Assembly: GCA_964471825.1 (NCBI GenBank)
Contig: CAYYKD010000007.1
Location: 59,928 to 123,927, forward strand
Length of the DNA: 64,000 nucleotides
Direction: 5' to 3'
Source of the DNA: CAYYKD01 sp964471825
GTDB taxonomy: Bacteria; Spirochaetota; GWE2-31-10; CAYYKD01
The position numbers and the translations under genes were made by a program. The notes beneath the pieces were generated by a model. That model did no database searches and was not told the origin of the DNA. It was given only the letters and a program-made list of their open reading frames with translations. Every line of letters begins with the position of its first letter. The first letter of the stretch is position 1. Shown one piece after another: positions 9,244-17,540 of the stretch.

Positions 9244-9262
9244 CCCCGATAACAAAAAGGGG
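9244..9262 (+). promoter_or_regulatory. possible ribosome-binding-site sequestering hairpin of the riboswitch
   Basis: CCCC (9244-9247) can pair with GGGG (9259-9262), and the GGGG is the ribosome binding site 5 bases before ATG 9268. This would let the riboswitch act on translation. The stem is only 4-5 bp, so the idea is tentative; no T-run terminator is seen here. Confidence 0.4.
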
Positions 9263-9267
9263 ACATT

Positions 9268-9774
9268 ATGTCAAAAAAAAGATTTTATTCAGCATTCTTG
9301 GTTGTTATGGTTTCTATAGCAACAGTTGTATTTTTTAGTTGTGATCCAGTAGCTAATGATGATAAACCAGAGTATACTTTGTCTCAATCATATAACTCGG
9401 TTCTAAATGGATACTGGAAGTCAAACTATGGTGATGGTTTTGATTTGAGTGGAGATGTATTTACTTATTATGGAGATAATACAAAAACATTAGCCTACAG
9501 AGGTACGATAGAACTTGTTTATTCTAACAAAACTAACGAAAACCAATATATTACTTTTCTTGTTACAGAAAAAGATGACTCCGGTTGGTATAGTATGGGT
9601 GTTGGTAAATACTATACTATCTTAATGAAGGATATTACCCAAACAACATGTAAAGAGGCTGGTGCATATAAATCCGGAGGAAAAAACGATGAAGAAACCG
9701 CAGAAAAAGCATCAAAAGAATTTACTATTGAAAATGGGTATTTTACATTTTTTGGTGACTATGTAAAACAGTAA
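9268..9774 (+). CDS. B12-riboswitch-controlled small lipoprotein of unknown function
   Basis: A 168-residue protein with a signal sequence ending in FFSC, a relaxed lipobox, followed by a short linker and a compact domain rich in Tyr, Gly and Asp that looks mainly beta-stranded. I do not recognise the family. It is the first gene after a cobalamin riboswitch and 36 bases before a TonB-dependent receptor gene. By analogy with surface lipoproteins that partner TonB receptors it may capture cobalamin or a corrinoid at the cell surface. It has no resemblance I can see to BtuG (beta-propeller) or BtuF. The ATG has GGGG 5 bases upstream. Confidence 0.75.
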   Translation: MSKKRFYSAFLVVMVSIATVVFFSCDPVANDDKPEYTLSQSYNSVLNGYWKSNYGDGFDLSGDVFTYYGDNTKTLAYRGTIELVYSNKTNENQYITFLVTEKDDSGWYSMGVGKYYTILMKDITQTTCKEAGAYKSGGKNDEETAEKASKEFTIENGYFTFFGDYVKQ

Positions 9775-9810
9775 AAAAATAAGTTTCATACGGGAGTATT
9801 TAATTTTATT

Positions 9811-11787
9811 ATGAAAAATAGATTGTTTGTTTTATTTCTTATAGTATATATCTGTTCAATTTCAGTTTTTTCTTCAGATTTATCAGATGATTATCTTGAT
9901 CTTGAAATGTATGGGGAGGGGTTGACGGTTGTTTCAACAAAACCCTCCTCACAGCAGATAAGAACAGTCTCAAAGGATGAGCTTGATAGTTTTGTTAAGA
10001 ATGAGCTCTCTGATATTCTATCTAAGAAGGGTAATCTATCCGTAAATAACTACGGCGGATACGGTAATAAATCAAGCATAAATATAAGAGGGTTTACAGG
10101 CTCTCGAGATTTTATCTTGATCGACGGCTAACTCCTAAACAGCAGTTTGACAGGTGATGCGGATCTTTCAGGTATTCCCGTTGATGATATAGAGGAGATT
10201 CAGATCATCAAGGGGGGGGCTGATACAAAGTTCAATTACTCTGGTGCCATCGGCGGCGTTATAAATATCATAACAAAGAAGGATAAGAAAGACTCTGTCT
10301 ATATATCAAGTCAGATATTTTCAAGGTTCTACTACCCCGATCAGTTCACCTCTGATGATAATAAGTTCAAGGAGTTCTCAAGGTGGTATGACTTTTTTGA
10401 CACACAGAGTGCAAATGTAAACTTTAGATTTACGAGAGACTTAGTTTCCTTTAGATTGTTCTGTGAGGGCAACAGAGCCGCAAACAACTTTATATATAGC
10501 GATGAGACCGGAGTTAAGAGACGCCGTGATGGTAATGGAATATGGGATGTCAAGGCATCAACCGGGGTTCTACTTAACCTGCCATACAGGGTAAATATAG
10601 ATTTTTCAGGTTCATTTTATTTTGGCGATAAAAATATACCGGGTCCGGTAAATAATAAAACGCCCGGCCATCAGAGGGACTATGCCGGAGGCGGTTCATT
10701 TCTATTTGAATCAAAGTATGTAGGAACAGATAGAATCAGAACTGAATTCATAGCAGACTATAAATTCCAATCTATCTCATGGGATCAGGTCGGGTTAAAT
10801 AGTATTCATAATGTACACACACTCTTTATAACTGATCGATGGACCTTTAAGCCCACAGGCTGGCTTGATATTGGTGTCGGTGGGGATTTTAGCTATGATT
10901 TTGCGGACTCATCAAGTCTTGGTCAGATACACAACTATAACGGCGGCGGATATGTCAACTTCGAGTTTAATATAAGCAATAAAGTTATTATCACTCAATC
11001 AAACAAACTGGTCTATAGTAAGTTGTATCCGATATTTATACCTAAGATAGGTCTGGTTGTTAATATTAATGATGAGTTCCAATTTAAACATAATATTTTT
11101 AGATCCTTCAAAAATCCGTCCTTAAACGACCTCTACTGGCCATCCGATAATTTCGCTAAGGGCAATCCGAATTTGCTGCCTGAGGATGGAATAGGCACTG
11201 ATTTTATAATATCGTACCAAAGACCAAAGGTATTGCGCGCTGAATCCTCGATATATTTTAACTATCTTCATAATAGTATAAATTGGCAACCATCAGGGGG
11301 CAAGTGGAGTCCTGTAAATCTCGGTGAAATGCTGGTATTCGGTTCTGAACATGAGATAACTACAGATTTCAGCAAATATATTGAGATATCAGCAGCATAC
11401 CACTTCTGTTACACTCTTGTTTCATCAGGTGAGGATAAATCAGGCAGTGTTGTTAAATTTGCAGATAATAAGAGGGCGGTCTATAAACCGGTTCATACGC
11501 TTAACTTTGGTGTAAATATTAGGTGGAATTCCGGTAATCTTCTATTCAGTGGGGTCTTTGTAAGTGAAAGATACTCAACTATTTTAAATGTGAGTGAGTT
11601 AAAGCCCTACTTTACATTTGACATTGACTTCAAACAGCGAGTCGGGATTGTTACCTTATTTGCAACCTTTAAAAATATCTTTAATTACTTCTATTTTACG
11701 ATGGACGGGTACCCCGCAACAAATGGTTCCTTTATAACCGGTATAAAGGTAGAGTATGAAAAACTGCTTAATCAAAAAAAACAGTAG
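9811..11787 (+). pseudogene. BtuB-like TonB-dependent outer-membrane receptor interrupted by one in-frame TAA
   Basis: The frame from 9811 to 11787 is one continuous TonB-dependent receptor of about 659 codons except for a TAA at 10129-10131. Before the stop are a signal peptide, a TonB-box-like LTVVST and plug motifs INIRGFTGSRDFILIDG. After it come the rest of the plug (DIEEIQIIKGG, GGVINIITKK) and a full barrel with alternating strands. The lesion falls exactly where family members read IDG-x-x-L-N, so one codon is altered rather than a segment lost. The position behind a cobalamin riboswitch makes cobalamin the likely substrate. Either this is a recent nonsense mutation, a base-call error or, less likely, readthrough. 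The barrel shows no other damage. Confidence 0.85.
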
Positions 11788-11839
11788 AAATCTTAATCAC
11801 AATTAATTTCCAATATTTTTACATCAGTAAATCTACCTA

Positions 11840-11868
11840 TTGCTTAAAGATAATTTTTATAGTATAAA
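11840..11868 (+). promoter_or_regulatory. sigma-70-type promoter of the ketoacyl synthase gene
   Basis: TTGCTT (11840-11845), 17 bp, TATAAA (11863-11868), about 37 bp before ATG 11905. Confidence 0.6.
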
Positions 11869-11904
11869 CTAAAAAGCATAAAAATAATTCAAATGGAGTA
11901 TTTA

Positions 11905-13131
11905 ATGAGAAGAGTTGTTGTTACGGGATACGGTATAATAAGTCCGATCGGCAATGATAAAGAGACAATTAAGGATGCATTTTTAAATAAAAAAAGCGGT
12001 GTTGTTTATATGCCTGAGTGGGAAGAGATAAAGGGACTTAATTCACGGGTTGCAGGAACTGTTAAGGAGCTAAATGAGAAAGCTCTTGATAGAAAGGCAA
12101 GACGCTCAATGGGTAAGGTTGCTATCTACTCAACTATGGCTGCAGCAGAGGCGATAAGAGATGGCGGTATAACAGAGGAGCTTCTAAAGTCAGGCAGACT
12201 TGGTGCTGCTGCTGCTTCAACAATCGGCAGTCCTAAGTCCTATGAGGAGTTTTTCTATGAAATATTCAGGACAAATTCGATCGAACAGATTACATCAATG
12301 ACATTTTTAAAGATCATGAACCACACAACTGTATCAAATATTGCTGTAAACTTTGGTATTACAGGTCGCGTTATATCCCCTTCAAGTGCCTGTACTTCAA
12401 GTTCCCAATCTATAGGGCTTGCCTATGAAACGATTAAGTTTGGAATACAGGATGTAATGTTAGCAGGCGGTGCTGAGGAGGTTCATCACACAACAAGTGC
12501 GACATTTGACATTCTTAATGTTGCGAGTAAGGATTTCAATGACACTCCAAATCTTACTCCTGCACCTTTTGATAAAAAGAGGGATGGTGTTGTTGTTGGC
12601 GAAGGCGGTGGAATTGTTGTACTTGAGGAACTTGAACATGCTCTTAAGAGAGGTGCGAAGATCTATGGAGAGATTACAGGTTTTGCCTCTCTATGCGATG
12701 GTTCACATATGTCAACACCTGAAAAGGAAGGGATGGAGAGAACCATAAGGCTCTCTATTGAGAATGCCGGTATAAAACCGGAACAGGTTGATCTTGTTAA
12801 TGCTCATGCAACAGCAACAGAGGCAGGAGATATTGCAGAATCTCACGCAACAAACTCTGTGTTTGGCAATAAAGTCCCGGTTACGGCAACAAAGAGTTTT
12901 ACCGGACACACTCTTGGTGCATGCGGTGTTCATGAATTTATTTATTCACTTTTCATGCTTGAGGATAATATTATATATCCCACAATAAATTTAAATAATT
13001 TCGACGAGAGATGTGCGGATATTAATGTCATAACTCAGGTCTTAAATAAGCCCTTGGAGACTATTATTTCAAATAATTTTGCCTTTGGGGGAGTTAATAC
13101 AAGTCTTGTAATTAAAAAATTTAATAAATAA
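11905..13131 (+). CDS. 3-oxoacyl-ACP synthase, FabB/FabF family (KAS I-like)
   Basis: A 408-residue condensing enzyme that extends acyl chains with malonyl-ACP. The Cys-His-His triad is intact: C163 in SPSSACTSSSQS, H301 in VNAHATATEAGD and H335 in SFTGHTLGACG. GGVNTS near the end is the usual C-terminal motif. The N-terminal third (VVVTGYGIISPIG, then RKARRSMGK) resembles FabB more than FabF, but I would not assign FabB firmly. ATG 11905 is chosen because GGAG lies 6 bases upstream; the ATG at 11893 overlaps that ribosome binding site. An acyl carrier protein gene follows after 60 bp. With no other fatty-acid genes beside it, the pair may serve a dedicated lipid or polyene pathway; that is speculative. 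Confidence 0.87.
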   Translation: MRRVVVTGYGIISPIGNDKETIKDAFLNKKSGVVYMPEWEEIKGLNSRVAGTVKELNEKALDRKARRSMGKVAIYSTMAAAEAIRDGGITEELLKSGRLGAAAASTIGSPKSYEEFFYEIFRTNSIEQITSMTFLKIMNHTTVSNIAVNFGITGRVISPSSACTSSSQSIGLAYETIKFGIQDVMLAGGAEEVHHTTSATFDILNVASKDFNDTPNLTPAPFDKKRDGVVVGEGGGIVVLEELEHALKRGAKIYGEITGFASLCDGSHMSTPEKEGMERTIRLSIENAGIKPEQVDLVNAHATATEAGDIAESHATNSVFGNKVPVTATKSFTGHTLGACGVHEFIYSLFMLEDNIIYPTINLNNFDERCADINVITQVLNKPLETIISNNFAFGGVNTSLVIKKFNK

Positions 13132-13191
13132 TGATTGATTTTTTTTGATTAATCGTTTAAATTGCTTTTTATATTTTAGCATGGAGGTACT

Positions 13192-13455
13192 ATGGGACAG
13201 TCAGCAGAAGTTAAAGAACTAGTTAATTCTATTCTCATAGAAGAGTTTGAAAAAAGTGAATCTGAGATTAATGAAAATGCATCTATATTTGAAGACCTTG
13301 AGCTTGACTCACTAGACAGTATAGATCTTATTGTTGCACTTGAGAAGTCAATCAAGGGTAAATTTGGAAAAGAAGTTAAGATTGAGGAAGAAAAAGCTAA
13401 GTCAATGAAAACTGTAGGTGATATTTACAGAGCAATTGAAGAGCTTGTAAAATAA
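13192..13455 (+). CDS. acpP: acyl carrier protein
   Basis: An 87-residue acidic protein with the 4'-phosphopantetheine attachment motif DSLDSIDL (Ser in LELDSLDS) in the usual place near residue 42 and the predicted four-helix layout. A GGAGGT ribosome binding site precedes the ATG. It follows the ketoacyl synthase gene and is probably cotranscribed. The sequence after the motif (LIVALEKSIKGKFGKEVKIEEE) is that of a generic type II ACP, so whether it is the housekeeping ACP or a pathway-specific one is open. Confidence 0.9.
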   Translation: MGQSAEVKELVNSILIEEFEKSESEINENASIFEDLELDSLDSIDLIVALEKSIKGKFGKEVKIEEEKAKSMKTVGDIYRAIEELVK

Positions 13456-13463
13456 TATTTTTA

Positions 13464-13477
13464 TGTCATATATGACA
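13464..13477. promoter_or_regulatory. perfect 14-bp palindrome after the ACP gene
   Basis: TGTCATATATGACA is its own reverse complement. It lies between the ACP stop codon and the terminator hairpin. It could be a protein-binding dyad or simply part of the 3' UTR; no function is shown. Confidence 0.5.
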
Positions 13478-13484
13478 GTAAGAT

Positions 13485-13516
13485 AAGAAACCGGCATCAT
13501 TGTCGGTTTCTTTTAA
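13485..13516 (+). terminator. Rho-independent terminator of the ACP gene
   Basis: AAGAAACCG and CGGTTTCTT form a perfect 9-bp stem with a 10-nt loop, followed by further T. Confidence 0.88.
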
Positions 13517-13665
13517 TTAATATTACCATTAGTATTAATTAAAAAAAATAGTAGATATTAGATTAACGGCTTTCTGCAAAAGTCATAATTTATTGCAAGA
13601 ACCTCTTGATTTTATTTGATTCTTTTTATAGGGTAATTATACGAGCCCAAAATAAATTACTACTT

Positions 13666-13711
13666 TAGTATCTGGATAATAAATGAAGTAGTATCTGGAT
13701 AATAAATGAAG
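13666..13711 (+). repeat. 23-bp tandem duplication spanning a start codon
   Basis: The 23-bp unit TAGTATCTGGATAATAAATG plus AAG occurs twice in a row (13666-13688 and 13689-13711) without mismatch. The second copy contains the ATG of the DISM cyclase gene; the first copy gives ATG AAG TAG, a two-codon upstream ORF, 23 bp before it. Confidence 0.95.
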
Positions 13712-15817
13712 ATTCTGTATGCAATAATTGTTTTTATGATAATATCGGTTTATTCCACTTATTCGGTTACATCTCTCGAGGTTAAAAATGGGTTTATTGA
13801 AATTTCAAAGAGTGATCTGTCAATCCATCCGATACCGTTACGAGGTGAATGGGCATTCTATTCATCTCAGTTTATACTTCCAAATATATATGATGAATTA
13901 GATAATATACCGAATGCAACAGACTATCATCGTTTACCGGCTGTATGGAACAATTTTGAGATCAACAACAAGAAAATAGGTGCAGAAAGTTATGGGACAT
14001 ATTCTATCACAGTTAAACTTGATCACATTCCCGATATATTAGGATTGAAAGTTAATGACATTGGTTCATCTTGCAGAATTTATATTGATGACAATTTATT
14101 AGTTCAGAATGGTCAGATTGGTACTGATGAATTATCTTCAATTCCATACTGGAAACCCGATATTTATTTTTTTAAACCCGGATCTCCTACTTTTACCATC
14201 ACAGTTCAGGTTTCAAACTATCATTTTTTTTCAGGTGGAATGTGGTCTGATATTTATATTGGTACGCAACAAACAATTAAGGCAAAAAAGACCGGTCAGA
14301 CATTATTGGATTTTTTAATTTTCGGCTCAATTATTGTTATGTCAATATATCATTTCGCATTATATTTAATGCGTAGAAAAGATATATCGAGTCTCTATTT
14401 TGGTGTTTTTTCATTTTTAATTTCAATGAGGGTATTAATTTCCGGAGAGATGTACATTTTAGACTTGATTCCAAATTTGAAATGGCAAACCGTGATGGTC
14501 ATAGCATATTTAACAGTTGCACTACCATCACCAGTATTTCTTGCTTTTCTAGATTCACTCTATCCCGATAGATATAGTAAAAAAGTATTAGCATCTTCAT
14601 CAATCATTGCCCTGGTTTTTTCTATAATAATTATTTTGACTCCGGTAAGATTTTTTTCTGAAATAGCGTATATATTTCAAATTTTTGTTTTATTAGTAAG
14701 TATATATTGTATATATTTGATAGTTCGGTCGGTTATTAATAAAGAAAAAACCGCATTTATTGTTCTTATTGGTTTAATTGTTTTGTTTTTAACAATAATA
14801 AATGATGTTCTTCATACGCAGAATATTATTAGAACTGCATTTATAACACCCTATGGTTTATTTGTTTTTATTTTTTCACAGTCAATAATTCTTTCGTATA
14901 AATTTGCTATGGCATATAAACAAATTGAGGATCAGAGATCTGATTTAATCAATACAAATGAGGCATACTCAAGATTTGTACCAAAGGAGTTTTTATTCTA
15001 TCTAAAAAAAAGCTCAATTACTGAGATAAGACTCGGGGATTGTACAACAGAGGATATGTCGATATTGTTTTCAGATATTCGAAATTTTACTACCCTTGCA
15101 GAAAGTATGAATCAAAAAGACACCTTTGATTTTTTAAATTCATATCTAAGCAGGATTGGTCCTATTGTCAGGAACAATAACGGTTTTATTGATAAATATA
15201 TTGGTGATGCAATTATGGCCTTGTTTCCGGGGTCACCCTCTGTTGTTGTTAAGGCTGCCGTTGAGATGCAGAGAGAGATGATCAGGTACAACATTGATAG
15301 GCAAAGGGCCGGTTACAGACCAATTTCTATTGGGATCGGAATTAATTCAGGCCCTATGATGCTTGGAACAATTGGGGAACATAATCGTATGGATTCTACT
15401 GTCATCTCAGATATTGTTAATCTGGCTTCCCGCCTGGAGAGTTTGACAAAACTCTATGGTGCCTCTATTTTAACAACAGCTGATATACTTGCAGATTTGA
15501 CGGTTCTAAGAACTTATAATTATAGGATGATAGATGTTGTTACAGTAAAGGGGCGGTTTGAACCTGCTACATTAATCGAAATTTTAGATGGACTTCCCGA
15601 TGAACAATTTGAGTTAAAGTTACAATCAAAATTCAAGTATGAAGAGGGGTTACAGTGTTATCAGTTTCGGGATATGGTCAAAGCAAGAGAGATTTTTTCG
15701 GAGTTACACAGAATCAATCCTGAAGACAAGGCGGTTAAACTTTTTCTGGATAGGAGTAGTATTTTTTCAGAGCTTCCTGATGATTGGGATTGGATATCAA
15801 GATATGAAGAAAAATGA
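13706..15817 (+). CDS. 7TM-DISM membrane-bound class III adenylate cyclase
   Basis: A 703-residue receptor cyclase. After a signal segment, residues about 20-190 look like the extracytoplasmic 7TMR-DISMED2 (jelly-roll, carbohydrate-binding-like) domain. About 200-400 holds seven hydrophobic helices (7TMR-DISM_7TM). From about 430 is a class III catalytic domain: first metal Asp in FSDIRNFT, second in KYIGDAIMALF, and NLASRLE supplying the transition-state Asn/Arg. The Lys in DKYIGD together with the Thr in DSTVIS is the pairing expected for ATP rather than GTP. The last 70 residues look like a TPR-type helical hairpin. It should make cAMP in response to an external ligand. It has no strong ribosome binding site, and the start lies in a 23-bp duplication. 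A second cyclase with a different sensor lies at 21.7 kb. Confidence 0.88.
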   Translation: MKILYAIIVFMIISVYSTYSVTSLEVKNGFIEISKSDLSIHPIPLRGEWAFYSSQFILPNIYDELDNIPNATDYHRLPAVWNNFEINNKKIGAESYGTYSITVKLDHIPDILGLKVNDIGSSCRIYIDDNLLVQNGQIGTDELSSIPYWKPDIYFFKPGSPTFTITVQVSNYHFFSGGMWSDIYIGTQQTIKAKKTGQTLLDFLIFGSIIVMSIYHFALYLMRRKDISSLYFGVFSFLISMRVLISGEMYILDLIPNLKWQTVMVIAYLTVALPSPVFLAFLDSLYPDRYSKKVLASSSIIALVFSIIIILTPVRFFSEIAYIFQIFVLLVSIYCIYLIVRSVINKEKTAFIVLIGLIVLFLTIINDVLHTQNIIRTAFITPYGLFVFIFSQSIILSYKFAMAYKQIEDQRSDLINTNEAYSRFVPKEFLFYLKKSSITEIRLGDCTTEDMSILFSDIRNFTTLAESMNQKDTFDFLNSYLSRIGPIVRNNNGFIDKYIGDAIMALFPGSPSVVVKAAVEMQREMIRYNIDRQRAGYRPISIGIGINSGPMMLGTIGEHNRMDSTVISDIVNLASRLESLTKLYGASILTTADILADLTVLRTYNYRMIDVVTVKGRFEPATLIEILDGLPDEQFELKLQSKFKYEEGLQCYQFRDMVKAREIFSELHRINPEDKAVKLFLDRSSIFSELPDDWDWISRYEEK

Positions 15818-15910
15818 GTTTTTTTGCAACAAGCTCTACTTCATACTTGAATATTGTATTATTCTATTTATTTTATAATTTTATTACAGATTTCTGTTTT
15901 ATTTTTTATA

Positions 15911-15938
15911 TTGTTATGATAAAATAAATTTATTATAA
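15911..15938 (+). promoter_or_regulatory. possible promoter of the envelope operon
   Basis: TTGTTA (15911-15916), 16 bp, TTATAA (15933-15938), upstream of the first barrel gene. The surroundings are very AT-rich, so chance matches are likely. Confidence 0.4.
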
Positions 15939-15956
15939 CTGAAGCGGATGGTAAAT

Positions 15957-17069
15957 ATGATTAAATTAAAGAAGTTGAGATTTCTGTTCTTATCCGTTAT
16001 TTTTTTTAGTGTAGTTTCTCTGTCTCATGGTGTTGACACTGAGTTGAGTAGGGCTATTATGTCTTCACTAACTCAGTCTATAGGCACTTTCGTAAATGAC
16101 TACGGAAGAGTACAGGGTGTTTATGGCACAACCGCTTACTTTGACGGCAGAAGTTCAGTCGGCGAGTTTCCGTCCTTTAGACTTGATTTCTCAATAGGTG
16201 CGATCCTCAATTACAATGCTTTTGGCTTTTTATCAAAGGTAAATGCATTTGGTTGGACCTATGATGATATGAAGGAGAGTTTGGGCGGTGTATATACTGG
16301 AGGACTTAAGTTTTTTGACGACAATTTTTTTCCACTTCCGATGACGGGTATTAAGTTAGAGATCGGATTGCCTTATAATCTCTCTGCAGGTGTACTATTT
16401 AGCATATTACCTGTATCTCCAATATTGGATCTCGTAAGAAGTAATATTGGAGGAACATCAGGTGTTTTGAGTTATTTTAATACGATGATGTTTTGGAATG
16501 TAGGTGGAAATGTTAGATACACTCTGTTAAGAGACAGCAAGTTTACGCCGGATATCTCGGTAAATATAGGATTTATATATTCCGACTCTACTTTTCAACT
16601 ACAGGGAATTAGTGCGGGATCAATTCAGTTAGATGATGATAGCAATGTAGATGCCTCTTTTGGTTTTAACAGCAGATTTCAATCAAGCATAATATTTTTA
16701 GAGGGTGCAATAAGTAAAAAATTTGGTGCCTTTAGGCCTTTCTTGAATTTTAAGCTCGTACAGACTATAGTTTACAGCAATAGTGAGTTTTTTATACAAC
16801 TTGATCTGTCTGATGCAAGTCAGAGTGCTAAGGATACTTATGGTAATGGCAGGTTATCTGCGAATAATTTAAAAGATGGTGTTGGGCAGATTCTTCCTTT
16901 TACTGATTTTGTAATTACAACAGGATTTGATTTAGTTCTTGGAATATTTAACATGGGAATTCAAGGCGGTTATGGGGCCGTCTCGAAGAGGGGAACCGTA
17001 ACACTCTCTTTTGGTTTTAATCCTGATAGAAAAACTTTTATAGATAAACAAACTTTTAAAAAGAAATAA
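15957..17069 (+). CDS. predicted outer-membrane beta-barrel protein (unknown family)
   Basis: About 370 residues with an N-terminal signal peptide and no further hydrophobic helices. The rest shows alternating polar and aromatic residues and many Gly/Phe/Tyr typical of outer-membrane barrels, ending in a strand (VTLSFGFNPD) and a lysine-rich tail. I do not recognise a named family. ATG 15957 is preferred over ATG 15948 because GGATGG sits 5 bases before it, but either is possible. It heads a run of five same-strand genes ending in a propeller lipoprotein. Confidence 0.7.
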   Translation: MIKLKKLRFLFLSVIFFSVVSLSHGVDTELSRAIMSSLTQSIGTFVNDYGRVQGVYGTTAYFDGRSSVGEFPSFRLDFSIGAILNYNAFGFLSKVNAFGWTYDDMKESLGGVYTGGLKFFDDNFFPLPMTGIKLEIGLPYNLSAGVLFSILPVSPILDLVRSNIGGTSGVLSYFNTMMFWNVGGNVRYTLLRDSKFTPDISVNIGFIYSDSTFQLQGISAGSIQLDDDSNVDASFGFNSRFQSSIIFLEGAISKKFGAFRPFLNFKLVQTIVYSNSEFFIQLDLSDASQSAKDTYGNGRLSANNLKDGVGQILPFTDFVITTGFDLVLGIFNMGIQGGYGAVSKRGTVTLSFGFNPDRKTFIDKQTFKKK

Positions 17070-17093
17070 TTATTTTACTCTGGAGTTAACGAT

Positions 17094-17540
17094 ATGAAAA
17101 AAATGTTATTGTTTTTGCTTTTTATAGGTATGGGCAGTTATATATTTGCTGATCAGATAGAATTTATTTATTCATTGGGCAATCAGAAAGTTGTAACCTA
17201 CGGAGAATTATTAAAAATGTTTTGTTATATTGAGGGCGGAGACTCATCGGGAGATTTTAAGGAGAATAAGGAGTTTCTATCTAATCATATCAAGCATTTC
17301 CCTGGTAATAAGAATGAAAAATCTGTTGCGACAACCGGCGATTTTGCACTTCTAGCTATTCAATATCTGGGTTTAAAAGGGGGGTTACTATATACCTTAA
17401 CAAAATCCGGCAGATATGCCCTAAGAGAACTTATATATAGACGGGTCTTTGATGGAAATATATCTGAGCAAGAAAAGCTTTCAGGTGATAAAATGTTAAC
17501 TTATATACAGAAGGTGGAATCTTATGCTGAAAAAAAATAG
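17094..17540 (+). CDS. small exported protein of unknown function
   Basis: A 148-residue protein with a clear cleavable signal (hydrophobic MKKMLLFLLFIGMG, then FADQIE). The mature part is helical and rich in charged residues, with YGELLKMFCYIEGGDSS and LLAIQYLGLKGGLLYTL segments. No recognised domain. It starts 24 bp after the first barrel gene and overlaps the next barrel gene by 17 bp, so translation is probably coupled; it may be a periplasmic partner of one of the barrels. Confidence 0.7.
   Translation: MKKMLLFLLFIGMGSYIFADQIEFIYSLGNQKVVTYGELLKMFCYIEGGDSSGDFKENKEFLSNHIKHFPGNKNEKSVATTGDFALLAIQYLGLKGGLLYTLTKSGRYALRELIYRRVFDGNISEQEKLSGDKMLTYIQKVESYAEKK

Noticed and set aside
10129..10131. 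Alternative genetic code or stop-codon readthrough to explain in-frame TAA and TAG
   Set aside because: TAA, TAG and TGA all end well-conserved genes elsewhere in the window, so none has been reassigned.
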